64,000 nucleotides of DNA from Pseudomonas lalucatii (GTDB lineage Bacteria; Pseudomonadota; Gammaproteobacteria; Pseudomonadales; Pseudomonadaceae): the NCBI RefSeq assembly GCF_018398425.1, contig NZ_JADPMV010000001.1:372001-436000 (forward strand), given 5' to 3'. Made by a program: the position numbers and the translations under genes. Shown here in pieces: positions 29,172-38,202 of the stretch (position 1 is the stretch's first letter; each line of letters opens with the position of its first letter). The notes beneath the pieces were generated by a model. It was not told where the DNA came from, made no database searches, and was given only the letters and a program-made list of their open reading frames with translations.

Positions 29172-29261
29172 TCAGGAAAAGGGAGGCCCATGCAAGGGAG
29201 CCAGCAGAATAAGATCGTGAAGGCAAGGTCTCCTCTCGGGAACATGCAGCAACCTGTCCAT
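29172..29261 (-). CDS. Possible short leader ORF upstream of the oxidase operon
   Basis: 29 codons starting at an ATG with a very strong ribosome site (GGGGAGGTTGTG). The peptide begins MDRLLHVPERRPCLHDLIL and contains one Cys and several His. It lies inside the transcript predicted from the promoter at 29347-29375, about 200 bp before the oxidase start. No homologue is recognised; it may be a leader peptide or chance. Confidence 0.3.
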   Translation of the reverse strand: MDRLLHVPERRPCLHDLILLAPLHGPPFS

Positions 29262-29346
29262 CACAACCTCCCCTAGCGCTATTGCGCAGTTTGTTCGCGC
29301 CCTCTCCTTCGCGAATAACAGATGATTCTTCCCTCTCCCACGGTTA

Positions 29347-29375
29347 ACTAAAGAATTGCTCCCTGGCATTGTCAA
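29347..29375 (-). promoter_or_regulatory. Sigma-70-type promoter of the multicopper oxidase operon
   Basis: Reverse-strand TTGACA and TTTAGT with exactly 17 bp between them. The transcript would have an unusually long leader of about 370 nt before the first oxidase gene. Confidence 0.6.
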
Positions 29376-29660
29376 GCAAACGTCGTCCGTAATTTATCTG
29401 GCAATCAGTAAATCTATCTCTTTGATATTGCTATTTTTTTATACTCTGCAAGTGGCATAAGTCGATCGTTCCCGAAGCATTCGGCCCAATCAGTCGCGAT
29501 GAGCTAACGACAAGGACGAGACGCGACTCGCCAAGCGGTCTGCTTCTGACTAAGTGCCCCTTCAAGGGGGATAATCGCCGCCAAATGGACTGTCCATGGC
29601 CGGAAGCACGGAGGCTGCCTGAGCCAGGACCGGTCGCCAGAGCGCCTAAACACCTAAGAT

Positions 29661-29924
29661 ATGGCGGATGCTGCGAAAACCGGCGGCAAGCCCGTTCCCC
29701 GCGCGACCCGATGCGCATCGACAACGGCGCCGAGCCTGACGGTACTGGGCTTCAGGCATCGGCCTTCATGCAACTGCCGTCGCACCTATGCGACAATGCG
29801 CCGAATATCTGGCGTGAACCCCGCATTAATTTCCCAGCAGCTCGGCCATGGTGCGCTGATGCTGCTGTCAACGTATGCCCGCTGGATCAACTCAGACTCC
29901 GGCTGGAGCGCTGAATATTGCTAG
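29661..29924 (+). pseudogene. C-terminal remnant of a tyrosine-type integrase
   Basis: The frame carries RRTYATMRRISGVNPALISQ, then QLGHGALMLLSTYARWINSD before a stop. This matches the C-terminal catalytic block of phage-type tyrosine recombinases: Arg before TYATM, LGH box, and the nucleophile Tyr in STYARW. The conserved His of the HxxR box is replaced by Cys, and the N-terminal domains and the first catalytic Arg are missing. It is a relic of a mobile element; no attachment site could be identified. Confidence 0.75.
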
Positions 29925-29978
29925 CGAATCGCTATCGGCCCATCCCAGCGAACCCTAAGTTATTGATAGGTAAGAATT

Positions 29979-31568
29979 TTGATTTCCACCGCTAACATCA
30001 CCATGCAGTTCGGCGCCAAGCCGCTGTTCGAGAACGTTTCCGTCAAGTTCGGCAACGGCAACCGCTACGGCCTGATCGGAGCAAACGGCTGCGGCAAGTC
30101 GACCTTTATGAAGATCCTCGGCGCAGACCTGGAGCCCTCGGCCGGTCAAGTCATGCTGGAGCCCAACGTGCGCCTGGGCAAGCTGCGCCAGGACCAGTTC
30201 GCCTACGAAGACTTCAATGTGATCGACACGGTGATCATGGGCCATGCCGAGCTGTGGCGGATCAAGGCCGAGCGCGACCGCATCTACTCGCTGGCCGAGA
30301 TGACCGAGGAAGACGGCATGGCGGTGGCCGAACTGGAGACCGAGTTCGCCGAACTGGACGGCTACACTGCCGAGTCCCGCGCCGGTGAACTGCTGCTGGG
30401 CCTGGGCATCCCGCTGGCCCAGCATTTCGGCCCGATGAGCGAGGTCGCGCCGGGCTGGAAGCTGCGCGTACTGCTGGCCCAGGCGCTGTTTTCCGACCCG
30501 GACGTGCTGCTGCTGGACGAGCCGACCAACCACCTGGACATCAACACCATCCGCTGGCTGGAAAACATCCTCACGGCGCGCAACAGCACCATGATCATCA
30601 TTTCCCACGACCGCCACTTCCTCAACAGCGTGTGCACCCACATGGCCGACCTGGATTACGGCGAGCTGCGCCTGTTCCCGGGCAACTACGACGAATACAT
30701 GACCGCCGCGACCCAGTCGCGCGAGCAGCTGCTGTCGGACAACGCCAAGAAGAAGGCGCAGATCGCCGAGCTGCAGACCTTCGTCAGCCGCTTCTCGGCC
30801 AACGCCTCCAAGGCCAAGCAGGCCACCTCGCGGGCCAAGCAGATCGACAAGATCCAGCTGGCCGAGGTCAAGCCGTCCAGCCGGGTCAGCCCCTTCATCC
30901 GCTTCGAGCAGACCAAGAAGCTGCACCGCCAGGCCGTGACCGTGGACAACATGGCCAAGGGCTTCGACGGCAAGCCGCTGTTCAAGGGCTTCAGCTTCAC
31001 CGTGGAAGCCGGCGAGCGGGTGGCCATCATCGGCCCCAACGGTATCGGCAAGACCACCCTGCTGCGCACCCTGGTCGGCGAATTGCAGCCTGATGCCGGC
31101 ACGGTGAAGTGGACCGACAGCGCCGCGCTGGGCTACTACGCCCAGGACCATGCCGACGACTTTGCCGACGAGAGCACCCTGTTCGAGTGGATGGGCCGTT
31201 GGACCCAGGGCGGCGAACAGCTGGTGCGCGGCACCCTGGGGCGCATGCTGTTCTCCAACGACGAGATCCTCAAGTCGGTCAAGGTGATCTCCGGTGGCGA
31301 ACAGGGGCGCATGCTGTTCGGCAAGCTGATCCTGCAGAAGCCCAACGTGCTGGTGATGGACGAACCGACCAACCACCTCGACATGGAGTCCATCGAGGCA
31401 CTCAACCTGGCGCTGGAGAACTACCCCGGCACGCTGATCTTCGTCAGCCACGACCGTGAGTTCGTCTCCTCCCTGGCGACCCGCATCATCGAACTGAGCG
31501 ACAGCGGCGTGGTCGACTTCAGCGGCAGCTACGACGACTACCTGCGCAGCCAGGGCGTGCTGGTCTGA
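29979..31568 (+). CDS. ybiT: ABC-F family ATPase YbiT
   Basis: 529 residues, as for YbiT. There are two ATP-binding cassettes and no membrane domain. The first Walker A is GANGCGKST with Walker [12 protein letters not shown]; the second Walker A is GPNGIGKTT, with signature ISGGEQ and [12 protein letters not shown]. The first cassette signature is degenerate (APGWKLR), a known feature. ABC-F proteins act on the ribosome as translation factors. The start is a TTG at 29979-29981 ([20 protein letters not shown]), aligned with the family N-terminus and preceded by TAGGTAAG. Confidence 0.93.
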   Translation: MISTANITMQFGAKPLFENVSVKFGNGNRYGLIGANGCGKSTFMKILGADLEPSAGQVMLEPNVRLGKLRQDQFAYEDFNVIDTVIMGHAELWRIKAERDRIYSLAEMTEEDGMAVAELETEFAELDGYTAESRAGELLLGLGIPLAQHFGPMSEVAPGWKLRVLLAQALFSDPDVLLLDEPTNHLDINTIRWLENILTARNSTMIIISHDRHFLNSVCTHMADLDYGELRLFPGNYDEYMTAATQSREQLLSDNAKKKAQIAELQTFVSRFSANASKAKQATSRAKQIDKIQLAEVKPSSRVSPFIRFEQTKKLHRQAVTVDNMAKGFDGKPLFKGFSFTVEAGERVAIIGPNGIGKTTLLRTLVGELQPDAGTVKWTDSAALGYYAQDHADDFADESTLFEWMGRWTQGGEQLVRGTLGRMLFSNDEILKSVKVISGGEQGRMLFGKLILQKPNVLVMDEPTNHLDMESIEALNLALENYPGTLIFVSHDREFVSSLATRIIELSDSGVVDFSGSYDDYLRSQGVLV

Positions 31569-31603
31569 CCGATCCGCCACCGCCCGGCGGCCTGCCTAAC
31601 GAA

Positions 31604-31631
31604 AATGCCCGTATCTCGCGATACGGGCATT
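31604..31631. terminator. Bidirectional terminator between ybiT and cysB
   Basis: AATGCCCGTATC pairs perfectly with GATACGGGCATT across a 4-nt loop, followed by CTTCTTT on the + strand and flanked by A residues on the other side. It separates two convergent genes. Confidence 0.85.
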
Positions 31632-31695
31632 CTTCTTTGCGCCTCCCGAGCGACCCTGCACCCAGCGGGTCCGCCCAAGCAGCGCGGCTTTCGCG

Positions 31696-32679
<984 letters not shown>

Positions 32680-32716
32680 TCAAAGCAGATAGGCGGCCGC
32701 ACAGGTGTCGGCAGGT

Positions 32717-32744
32717 CATATAACCATATTAATGGTTTAATCAA
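32717..32744 (-). promoter_or_regulatory. cysB promoter with overlapping palindrome
   Basis: Reverse-strand TTGATT and TATATG are spaced by 16 bp. The spacer contains the inverted repeat AACCAT-ATTA-ATGGTT (32722-32737), so a protein bound there, possibly CysB itself, would block RNA polymerase. Confidence 0.5.
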
Positions 32745-32785
32745 TAAATCTAGACGGTTTATTTAGAAGTGCTTTCAGCCGTCCT

Positions 32786-33286
32786 TCAGGGCTCGCCACG
32801 GCCGCGATGCTGCAGCATCGGCACCAGATACACCGGCACTTCCGACAACTGCACCAGACGCGCGGCGGTTCGCCCCAAGGGGATCTCCAACTCGGTGCCA
32901 TGGCTGTGGCTTCCCACCACCAGCAGGTCCACCGCGAGCTTCTGCGCCTCCTCGAGAATCACCAGGGGGGGATCGCCCTGCACCACCCGTACGCCCCGAA
33001 TCATGTCCAGTTCATGCTGCGCCTCGTCGACTTCGTCGCGAAAGCCTTCCAGAACCCGCTGCTCGATGCTCGCCATCACCGTGCTCAGGCCCTTGTTGCG
33101 CAACTCCTTGAGACGCTCCTCATCCAGATAGGTCTGCAGCACCGACTCGGCGAACAGCCCCATGGGTTCGACCGCATGCACGACATACAAGCCGGCGTTG
33201 AAGGCGCGAGTCAGGGCCAGCGCGTGCTGCAGGACATAGGGGGCGTAGAGGCCGAGATCGGTGGCGTAGAGAATCGAGCGAATCAT
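32786..33286 (-). CDS. Universal stress protein, UspA family
   Basis: 166 residues. An alpha/beta nucleotide-binding fold beginning MIRSILYATDLGLYAPYVLQHAL, with the C-terminal ATP-binding signature GSHSHGTELEIPLGRTAARL (G-x2-G-x9-G-S/T type) and VPVYLVP. A central helical insert (about 50-100) is rich in Glu and Arg. It lies immediately upstream of cysB (115-bp gap), a pairing also recalled from P. aeruginosa. The stress that it answers cannot be told from sequence. Confidence 0.92.
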   Translation of the reverse strand: MIRSILYATDLGLYAPYVLQHALALTRAFNAGLYVVHAVEPMGLFAESVLQTYLDEERLKELRNKGLSTVMASIEQRVLEGFRDEVDEAQHELDMIRGVRVVQGDPPLVILEEAQKLAVDLLVVGSHSHGTELEIPLGRTAARLVQLSEVPVYLVPMLQHRGRGEP

Positions 33287-33396
33287 GCGGCCTCCTCGAC
33301 AGCCGGCGCGGCGGGCCCTTTTCTGAGCTTAGCAGCGCCATCCGCAAGTCAACCAAACAGCGACCTTTTAGGACCAATGGCTATATACGCCGCCGG

Positions 33397-34302
33397 CTAG
33401 CGGCTCGGCTCGTTGCTCACCCCGTGGGGGACGTGGCCGGTGGCCACGACCTCCCGCGCCTTCTCGCAATGCCCGGCCTGGTCATCGAAGAACACGTCGG
33501 CGCCGAAGGTCTCGAGAATCGCCGCTTTCTCCAGGCCGCCGAGGAAGAATGATTCGTCGAGGCGGATATTCCACTCGCGCAGGGTGCGGATGACCCGCTC
33601 GTGGGCCGGCGCCGAACGTGCGGTGACCAGCGCCGTACGGATCGGGCAGGCTTCCTCCGGAAACTCCTGCTGCAACCGGTGCAGGGCGGCGAGAAAGGGC
33701 TTGAACGGTCCGCCGCCGAGCAGCTCGCGGGCGGCATCGCGCTCATGGCTCTGAAAGGCCGCCAGGCCGCCCTGCTGATAGACCCGCTCGGACTCGTCGG
33801 AAAACAAAACGGCATCGCCGTCGAAGGCGATGCGCAATTCGTTGCTCGCCGCCCGCCGCGCCCCGCCGGAAAGAATGGTCGCCGCACCGAAGCCCGAACG
33901 CAGTGCGCTGCGCACATCCTCGGCATGGGTGGAGAGGAACAACTGGCAGCCGAACGCGGCCAGGTAGGGGTCCGGGCTGCGACCACCGACGAAGGCCGCG
34001 CGGGAGATGCCCAGGCCGTAGTGCTGAATCGAATTGAATGCCCTCAGGCCGGTGTCGGCACTGTTGCGCGACACCAGGATCACTTCCACCCTGGGTTGCC
34101 CCAAGGCCAGGTTCAGCCCGAGCAGCTTCTCGACCAGAGGAAAGGCGTCGCCGGGCATGAGGATCTCGTCCTCATGCTCGATCTGATAGCGGCGGTAGGC
34201 TTCGACGCCCTGCCCCTCATACACCCGATGACTCTCGCGCAGGTCGAACAGCGCGCTCGAGGAGATCGCCAACACCAGCTTGTCGTCCAGCCCCTTGCCC
34301 AT
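33397..34302 (-). CDS. Cytosolic 5'-nucleotidase (NT5C1-like)
   Basis: 301 residues from the ATG at 34302 (GGAGGTGGTC upstream; a GTG two codons earlier is possible). It begins KLVLAISSSALFDLRESHRVY, contains ILVSRNSADTGLRAFNSIQHYGL and FDGDAVLFSDESERV, and later FFDDQAGHCEKA. This is the 5'-nucleotidase family PF06189, in which these blocks supply the HAD-type catalytic Asp residues and phosphate ligands. It probably dephosphorylates nucleoside monophosphates. It lies downstream of the degraded panE gene. Confidence 0.9.
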   Translation of the reverse strand: MGKGLDDKLVLAISSSALFDLRESHRVYEGQGVEAYRRYQIEHEDEILMPGDAFPLVEKLLGLNLALGQPRVEVILVSRNSADTGLRAFNSIQHYGLGISRAAFVGGRSPDPYLAAFGCQLFLSTHAEDVRSALRSGFGAATILSGGARRAASNELRIAFDGDAVLFSDESERVYQQGGLAAFQSHERDAARELLGGGPFKPFLAALHRLQQEFPEEACPIRTALVTARSAPAHERVIRTLREWNIRLDESFFLGGLEKAAILETFGADVFFDDQAGHCEKAREVVATGHVPHGVSNEPSR

Positions 34303-34322
34303 GACCACCTCCGACTCAACGA

Positions 34323-34535
34323 CTATTGCTTGGCCCGGTCGAGAAAGTACAGCGCCTGATGCAGGGCGCGCACCCGCGGCATGTCACAGCCCTCGCGCTC
34401 GGCCACCGGGGCGAACTCGCTGCGCAGCAGGAAGTGCACATCGAAGCCGGCGCGCGCCAGCATCAGGCCGTCGAAACCGCCGATCGCCCCGATACCGATG
34501 ACACCGATACGTGGACTGTGGATCGTCGTACTCAA
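34323..34535 (-). pseudogene. Internally deleted ketopantoate reductase (panE-like)
   Basis: 70 codons remain of a family that is normally about 300 residues. The N-terminal 45 or so (PRIGVIGIGAIGGFDGLMLARAGFDVHFLLRSEF) are a clear NADPH-binding Rossmann start of 2-dehydropantoate 2-reductase. They run directly into CDMPRVRALHQALYFLDR, which resembles the extreme C-terminus of the same family. An in-frame deletion of the catalytic middle is the simplest account. The start is a TTG overlapping the upstream stop (TTGA). It cannot encode an active reductase. Confidence 0.75.
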
Positions 34536-34918
34536 GGAAGCTCCTCTGCGGGGCGCGACAGAGCCGTGCCCAAGGCATCGAGTAGATCGCCGACCTGCAG
34601 GCGACTGCGCAGCTCGCCAAAGAATTGACCGTCGCGCACCACGAACAGCGCCGGCAAGTGGAAGACCTCATAACGTGCCACCAGCCCCGCGTTATCGGCG
34701 GCATCTATCCAGGCCAGGCGCGCCACCGGCAGGGCCAATTGCGGCAACTCCCGGCGCGCCCAGCGACAGCTGGCACAGCCTATGCTGGTAAATATCAGCA
34801 GGGAGATTCCGGGCAGATCGAGCAGGCGGCGATCGGCATCAAAATCTGTCAGTTGCAGTTCATTCACTATACTGTGGTTAACGATGTCAATTTGATGGCA
34901 TTGGGAGTCGGTAGTCAT
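34532..34918 (-). CDS. Thioredoxin-like protein with CxxC motif
   Basis: 128 residues if it starts at the ATG at 34918; a GTG at 34867 (VNELQLTDFD) would give 111 and avoid overlap with the divergent PilZ gene. The thioredoxin fold is seen in LLIFTSIGCASCRWARRELP (active-site C-A-S-C), WIDAADN, RYEVFHLPALFVVRDG (cis-Pro) and FFGELRS. There is no signal peptide, so it is cytosolic. It overlaps the panE remnant by 4 bp (TTGA). The partner is unknown. Confidence 0.82.
   Translation of the reverse strand: MTTDSQCHQIDIVNHSIVNELQLTDFDADRRLLDLPGISLLIFTSIGCASCRWARRELPQLALPVARLAWIDAADNAGLVARYEVFHLPALFVVRDGQFFGELRSRLQVGDLLDALGTALSRPAEELP
34846..34873 (+). promoter_or_regulatory. Candidate promoter of the PilZ gene
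   Basis: CTGTCA and TATACT with a 16-bp spacer on the + strand, ending 43 bp before the PilZ ATG. The -10 lies within the 5' end of the divergent thioredoxin-like gene if that gene starts at 34918. Confidence 0.45.
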
Positions 34919-35336
34919 GCGTCGTTTCTTGCGTCATCCCAGTGATATGCCGGTGGAGCTGGTGCTCCGTAAACAGGACTTCGTGCCCACCCAGCGCCTG
35001 AACAATATCAGTCTCGGCGGCGTGGCGTGCAACTCCAGCCGGGGTTTTCGCCGCGGCACCGCGGTCGAGTTGCGCATTCCGCTGCTCGGCGAGCAGGCCC
35101 GCTATCCGGGCGTGGTCGCCTGGTGCCATAAGCTTGAGGAGGACTATCTGGTCGGCATCGCCTTCACCGATGAGGACACCCTGTTCCGCGCCCGCATGGT
35201 CGAGCAGATTTGTCAGATCGAGCACTATCGTCGGCAGCGCGAGCGGGAACTGGGCCATGCACTGCAGATCGAGAGCGTCGCCCGCGAATGGATCGCCCAG
35301 CACGCCGCCGAGTTCTCCGACGCCAGCCTCACTTAG
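34917..35336 (+). CDS. PilZ domain protein
   Basis: 139 residues. The c-di-GMP-binding motifs are present: RRFLR at residues 2-6 (RxxxR) and NNISLGGV (N/DxSxxG) near residue 30. A C-terminal helix (YRRQRERELGHALQIESVAREWIAQHAAEF) follows the beta-barrel. Likely a cytosolic c-di-GMP receptor; the output is unknown. Its ATG and the ATG of the divergent gene share the same CATG, an unusually compact arrangement. Confidence 0.92.
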   Translation: MRRFLRHPSDMPVELVLRKQDFVPTQRLNNISLGGVACNSSRGFRRGTAVELRIPLLGEQARYPGVVAWCHKLEEDYLVGIAFTDEDTLFRARMVEQICQIEHYRRQRERELGHALQIESVAREWIAQHAAEFSDASLT

Positions 35337-35497
35337 CCATTCCCCCCGACTTACCTCCTTCGCCCCATTGTCTCGCCGGGCCTTAACGCGCTAAGGTTCA
35401 GCTTCCCCGCTGTGCTCATACTGCTGTGCTCCGCCACACGGGGATCGCTGGCGGCCGGCACCCGTGACCTGACGACTCTGACCTGATGAAAAGCACG

Positions 35498-36574
35498 ATG
35501 GCTGATTTACCGATCGACGATCTCAACGTCGCCTCCAACGAAACCCTGATCACCCCCGCGCAGCTCAAGCGCGAGATTCCCTTGACCGACTCGGCCCTGC
35601 ACACCGTTGCGACGGGGCGCCAGGTGATCCGCAACATCCTCGACGGCAAGGACCACCGTCTGTTCGTGGTCGTGGGGCCCTGCTCGATCCACGACATCAA
35701 GGCGGCTCATGAATATGCCGAGCGCCTCAAGGTGCTCGCCGCCGAAGTGTCGGACAGCCTGTACCTGGTGATGCGCGTGTACTTCGAGAAGCCGCGCACC
35801 ACGGTCGGCTGGAAAGGCCTGATCAACGACCCCTACCTGGACGACTCGTTCAAGATTCAGGACGGCCTGCACATCGGCCGCCAGCTGCTGCGCGACCTGG
35901 CGGAAATGGGCCTGCCGACCGCCACCGAGGCCCTGGACCCGATCTCCCCGCAGTACCTGCAGGACCTGATCAGCTGGTCGGCCATCGGCGCCCGCACCAC
36001 CGAGTCCCAGACTCACCGCGAAATGGCCTCGGGCCTGTCCTCGGCCGTGGGTTTCAAGAACGGCACCGACGGCGGCCTGACCGTGGCGATCAACGCCCTG
36101 CAGTCGGTATCCAGCCCACACCGTTTCCTCGGTATCAACCAGGAAGGCGGCGTGTCCATCGTCACCACCAAGGGCAATGCCTACGGGCATGTGGTGCTGC
36201 GCGGCGGTAACGGCAAGCCGAACTACGACTCGGTCAGCGTTGCCGTCTGCGAGCAGGAACTGACCAAAGCCGGCATCCGTCCGAACATCATGGTCGACTG
36301 CAGCCACGCCAACTCCAACAAGGACCCGGCGTTGCAGCCGCTGGTGATGGACAACGTGGCCAACCAGATTCTCGAAGGCAACCAGTCGATCGTCGGCCTC
36401 ATGGTGGAAAGCCACCTGGGTTGGGGCAACCAGTCGATTCCCAAGGACCTCGACCAGCTCAAGTACGGCGTATCCATCACCGATGCCTGCATCGACTGGG
36501 ACAGCACGGAGAAAACCCTGCGCGGCATGCATGCCAAGCTCAAGGATGTGCTGCCCAAGCGCCATCGCGCTTGA
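35498..36574 (+). CDS. 3-deoxy-7-phosphoheptulonate (DAHP) synthase, class I
   Basis: 358 residues from the ATG at 35498 (MADLPIDDLNVASNET); an ATG four codons earlier (35486) is possible. It condenses PEP and erythrose-4-phosphate, the first step of the shikimate pathway, in the cytosol. Family motifs: VVGPCSIHD (metal Cys), MRVYFEKPRTTVGWKGLINDP, ARTTESQTHREMASGLS, KNGTDG, and CSHANSNKDP. It is of the feedback-regulated AroF/AroG/AroH type; which aromatic amino acid inhibits it is not clear from sequence. Confidence 0.95.
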   Translation: MADLPIDDLNVASNETLITPAQLKREIPLTDSALHTVATGRQVIRNILDGKDHRLFVVVGPCSIHDIKAAHEYAERLKVLAAEVSDSLYLVMRVYFEKPRTTVGWKGLINDPYLDDSFKIQDGLHIGRQLLRDLAEMGLPTATEALDPISPQYLQDLISWSAIGARTTESQTHREMASGLSSAVGFKNGTDGGLTVAINALQSVSSPHRFLGINQEGGVSIVTTKGNAYGHVVLRGGNGKPNYDSVSVAVCEQELTKAGIRPNIMVDCSHANSNKDPALQPLVMDNVANQILEGNQSIVGLMVESHLGWGNQSIPKDLDQLKYGVSITDACIDWDSTEKTLRGMHAKLKDVLPKRHRA

Positions 36575-36580
36575 GGCGAG

Positions 36581-36623
36581 GCAGATAAACAACGCCGGGC
36601 ATTGCCCGGCGTTGTTTATCTGC
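36581..36623. terminator. Perfect 20-bp hairpin, bidirectional terminator
   Basis: GCAGATAAACAACGCCGGGC pairs perfectly with its complement across an ATT loop. The A/T-rich outer stem gives T-rich 3' flanks in both directions. It separates the convergent DAHP synthase and acetyltransferase genes. Confidence 0.9.
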
Positions 36624-36634
36624 CCGGCAAAGGC

Positions 36635-36916
36635 TCAGCCCTTCACGGCATGACGCTGACGGCGCTCGATATAGCGCTCGACATACGAGCAGGACGGAAT
36701 CACCGTGTAACCGCTGCGTTCGGCGTACTGCAGGGCATGCTCGGTCAATGCCGCGGCAATGCCGCGGCCGCGCAAGGTGTTCGGGACGAAGGTCCGGTAG
36801 ATGTCCAAGGTCTGCTTACCCAGGTCCATATACGCCAGGTAGGCACGATCACCATCGACTGTGGTCTCGAACTGATGACCCCGGAGGTCATGGTGAATGG
36901 ACAACGCCTCGCTCAT
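36635..36916 (-). CDS. Small GNAT family N-acetyltransferase (COG2388 type)
   Basis: 93 residues. It matches short GNAT proteins: QFETTVDGDRAYLAYMDLG strands, then NTLRGRGIAAALTEHALQYA, whose RGRGIA is the acetyl-CoA pyrophosphate loop, and VIPSCSYVERYIERR near the end. The substrate is unknown. It lies just downstream of the membrane-anchored gene at 36937-38202. Confidence 0.88.
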   Translation of the reverse strand: MSEALSIHHDLRGHQFETTVDGDRAYLAYMDLGKQTLDIYRTFVPNTLRGRGIAAALTEHALQYAERSGYTVIPSCSYVERYIERRQRHAVKG

Positions 36917-36936
36917 TGCTACTCCTCTCCTAAACC

Positions 36937-38202
36937 TTAGAACTGCACCCGCACCTTATCGATCTTTTCCAGGCGGAGTGACATCTGCGCCGTGCCATTT
37001 CCGGCTTGTAGCCTGAGATAGGCCTTGTCGTTCGCAACCCGGGTCAGGATACCCTGATAGTACATGCCATCGTAGGTGACGAAGCGCAACCGCTTGCCGA
37101 CATGATCGGCCAAGCTGGATACCGTGACAAACCCGGTGCGCGCACCCGCCGCCACCGAGCCGACCCTTTCGACAGCTGCTGGCGCAGACGTCGCGGAAGC
37201 CAGTCGCACAGTCGGGTCCACCCAGGCGAAGCCCAACGGCTGAACAGCCTGATGATTGACCAGGACCGCCGGGCGCAGCATCGCCAGCACATCCTTGGCA
37301 TCGAAGAACTGCAGGCCATCCCAGACCATGCCTTCGCTCGGCTGGAACTCGACATGCAGCGCGCGTGGATCCTCCAGATAAAGCGCGTAGGCATCCAGCA
37401 GCGGCTGATCCAGGGCTACGCGTTGGCTGCGCAGCACCTTGTCGAGCTGTTCGACCGCAAGCTTCCTATAGGCCTCGGGTGCCAGGTCCAGCTTGGCCGC
37501 GCAATACGCCTGCACCCTGCGCTGATACTGGTTGTCGTTGAGCTCGACACTCAGCCGCTCGACCCGCGGTGGGCTGACGCGCACATCAGCCGGGTTGTCG
37601 GCCATGTTGATGAGGGACAAGGCGACCCGCAGTTCACCGATATCCCGCGTATCCGAAGTCAGGTTGAGGTGGAGTCGCCGCGCCCCGGGCTGAATCCGGT
37701 AGGAAAACTCGCCGTCCGTCTCGAAGGTGCGGTAGCCCATATCCAGCAACTCATCGGTACCTATGGTGCGGATCTTGCCACAGGCCACTTCGCTCATCGC
37801 CGTTAATACACTGCGCTCGGCCGGAACGGCATACAACTGGCGCATGAAGGGTCCATGGACATCCAGGCTCAAACCCTCGAGGCTAACCGCCATCTGCTCG
37901 GGAAACCGGCCTTCAGCCAAACGCTCCTTGAAGCGCAGCAACTCCCCGAGCCCCTCGAACTTCAGTGCGGCATGGCTAATCCGCAGGCTGTCGCCCATGG
38001 CCGGCACGCGAACTTCAATCTGGCTCAACCCCACCCGGCCATCGAACGAAGACGTAATCCCGCCGTAGCGAATCTCCATGATCGGCGACAGCTGCCGCGC
38101 CGCATCCTCCATGATCGAGCGCACCGATAGCCACAGCGACAGCTTTATCAGCACGGCGACTGCCAATACCGCCAGCACAGCCCATTTAATCAACTTCGAC
38201 AT
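36937..38202 (-). CDS. Membrane-anchored protein of unknown function
   Basis: 421 residues from the ATG at 38202 (AAGGATG upstream). An N-terminal anchor (KWAVLAVLAVAVLIKLSLWL) is followed by a large extracytoplasmic part with no motif that I recognise. The N-terminal segment (GGITSSFDGRVGLSQIEVRVP, LRISHAALKFEGL) has the alternating beta pattern seen in AsmA/DUF945-like proteins, but similarity is weak. The last 70 residues (VSSLADHVGKRLRFVTYDGMYYQGILTRVANDKAYLRL) look like a small SH3-like beta barrel. It may act at the envelope. A 20-bp gap separates it from the acetyltransferase gene downstream. Confidence 0.75.
   Translation of the reverse strand: MSKLIKWAVLAVLAVAVLIKLSLWLSVRSIMEDAARQLSPIMEIRYGGITSSFDGRVGLSQIEVRVPAMGDSLRISHAALKFEGLGELLRFKERLAEGRFPEQMAVSLEGLSLDVHGPFMRQLYAVPAERSVLTAMSEVACGKIRTIGTDELLDMGYRTFETDGEFSYRIQPGARRLHLNLTSDTRDIGELRVALSLINMADNPADVRVSPPRVERLSVELNDNQYQRRVQAYCAAKLDLAPEAYRKLAVEQLDKVLRSQRVALDQPLLDAYALYLEDPRALHVEFQPSEGMVWDGLQFFDAKDVLAMLRPAVLVNHQAVQPLGFAWVDPTVRLASATSAPAAVERVGSVAAGARTGFVTVSSLADHVGKRLRFVTYDGMYYQGILTRVANDKAYLRLQAGNGTAQMSLRLEKIDKVRVQF

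Larger units (their letters stand above)
28969..29978. other. Long leader and intergenic region before the oxidase operon and ybiT
   Basis: About 1 kb. It holds a promoter for the oxidase operon (29347-29375), a possible 29-codon leader ORF (29172-29261), a locally AT-rich segment (29385-29460) and the integrase remnant (29661-29924). An in-frame upstream ATG at 29082 could extend the second oxidase by 38 residues but is judged less likely than the start at 28968. Nothing else is supported. Confidence 0.5.

Noticed and set aside
28982..29245. Reverse-strand frame starting MFPRGDLAFTILFC
   Set aside because: It overlaps the leader mini-ORF and the upstream extension of the oxidase frame, with no family similarity and poor ribosome site placement.
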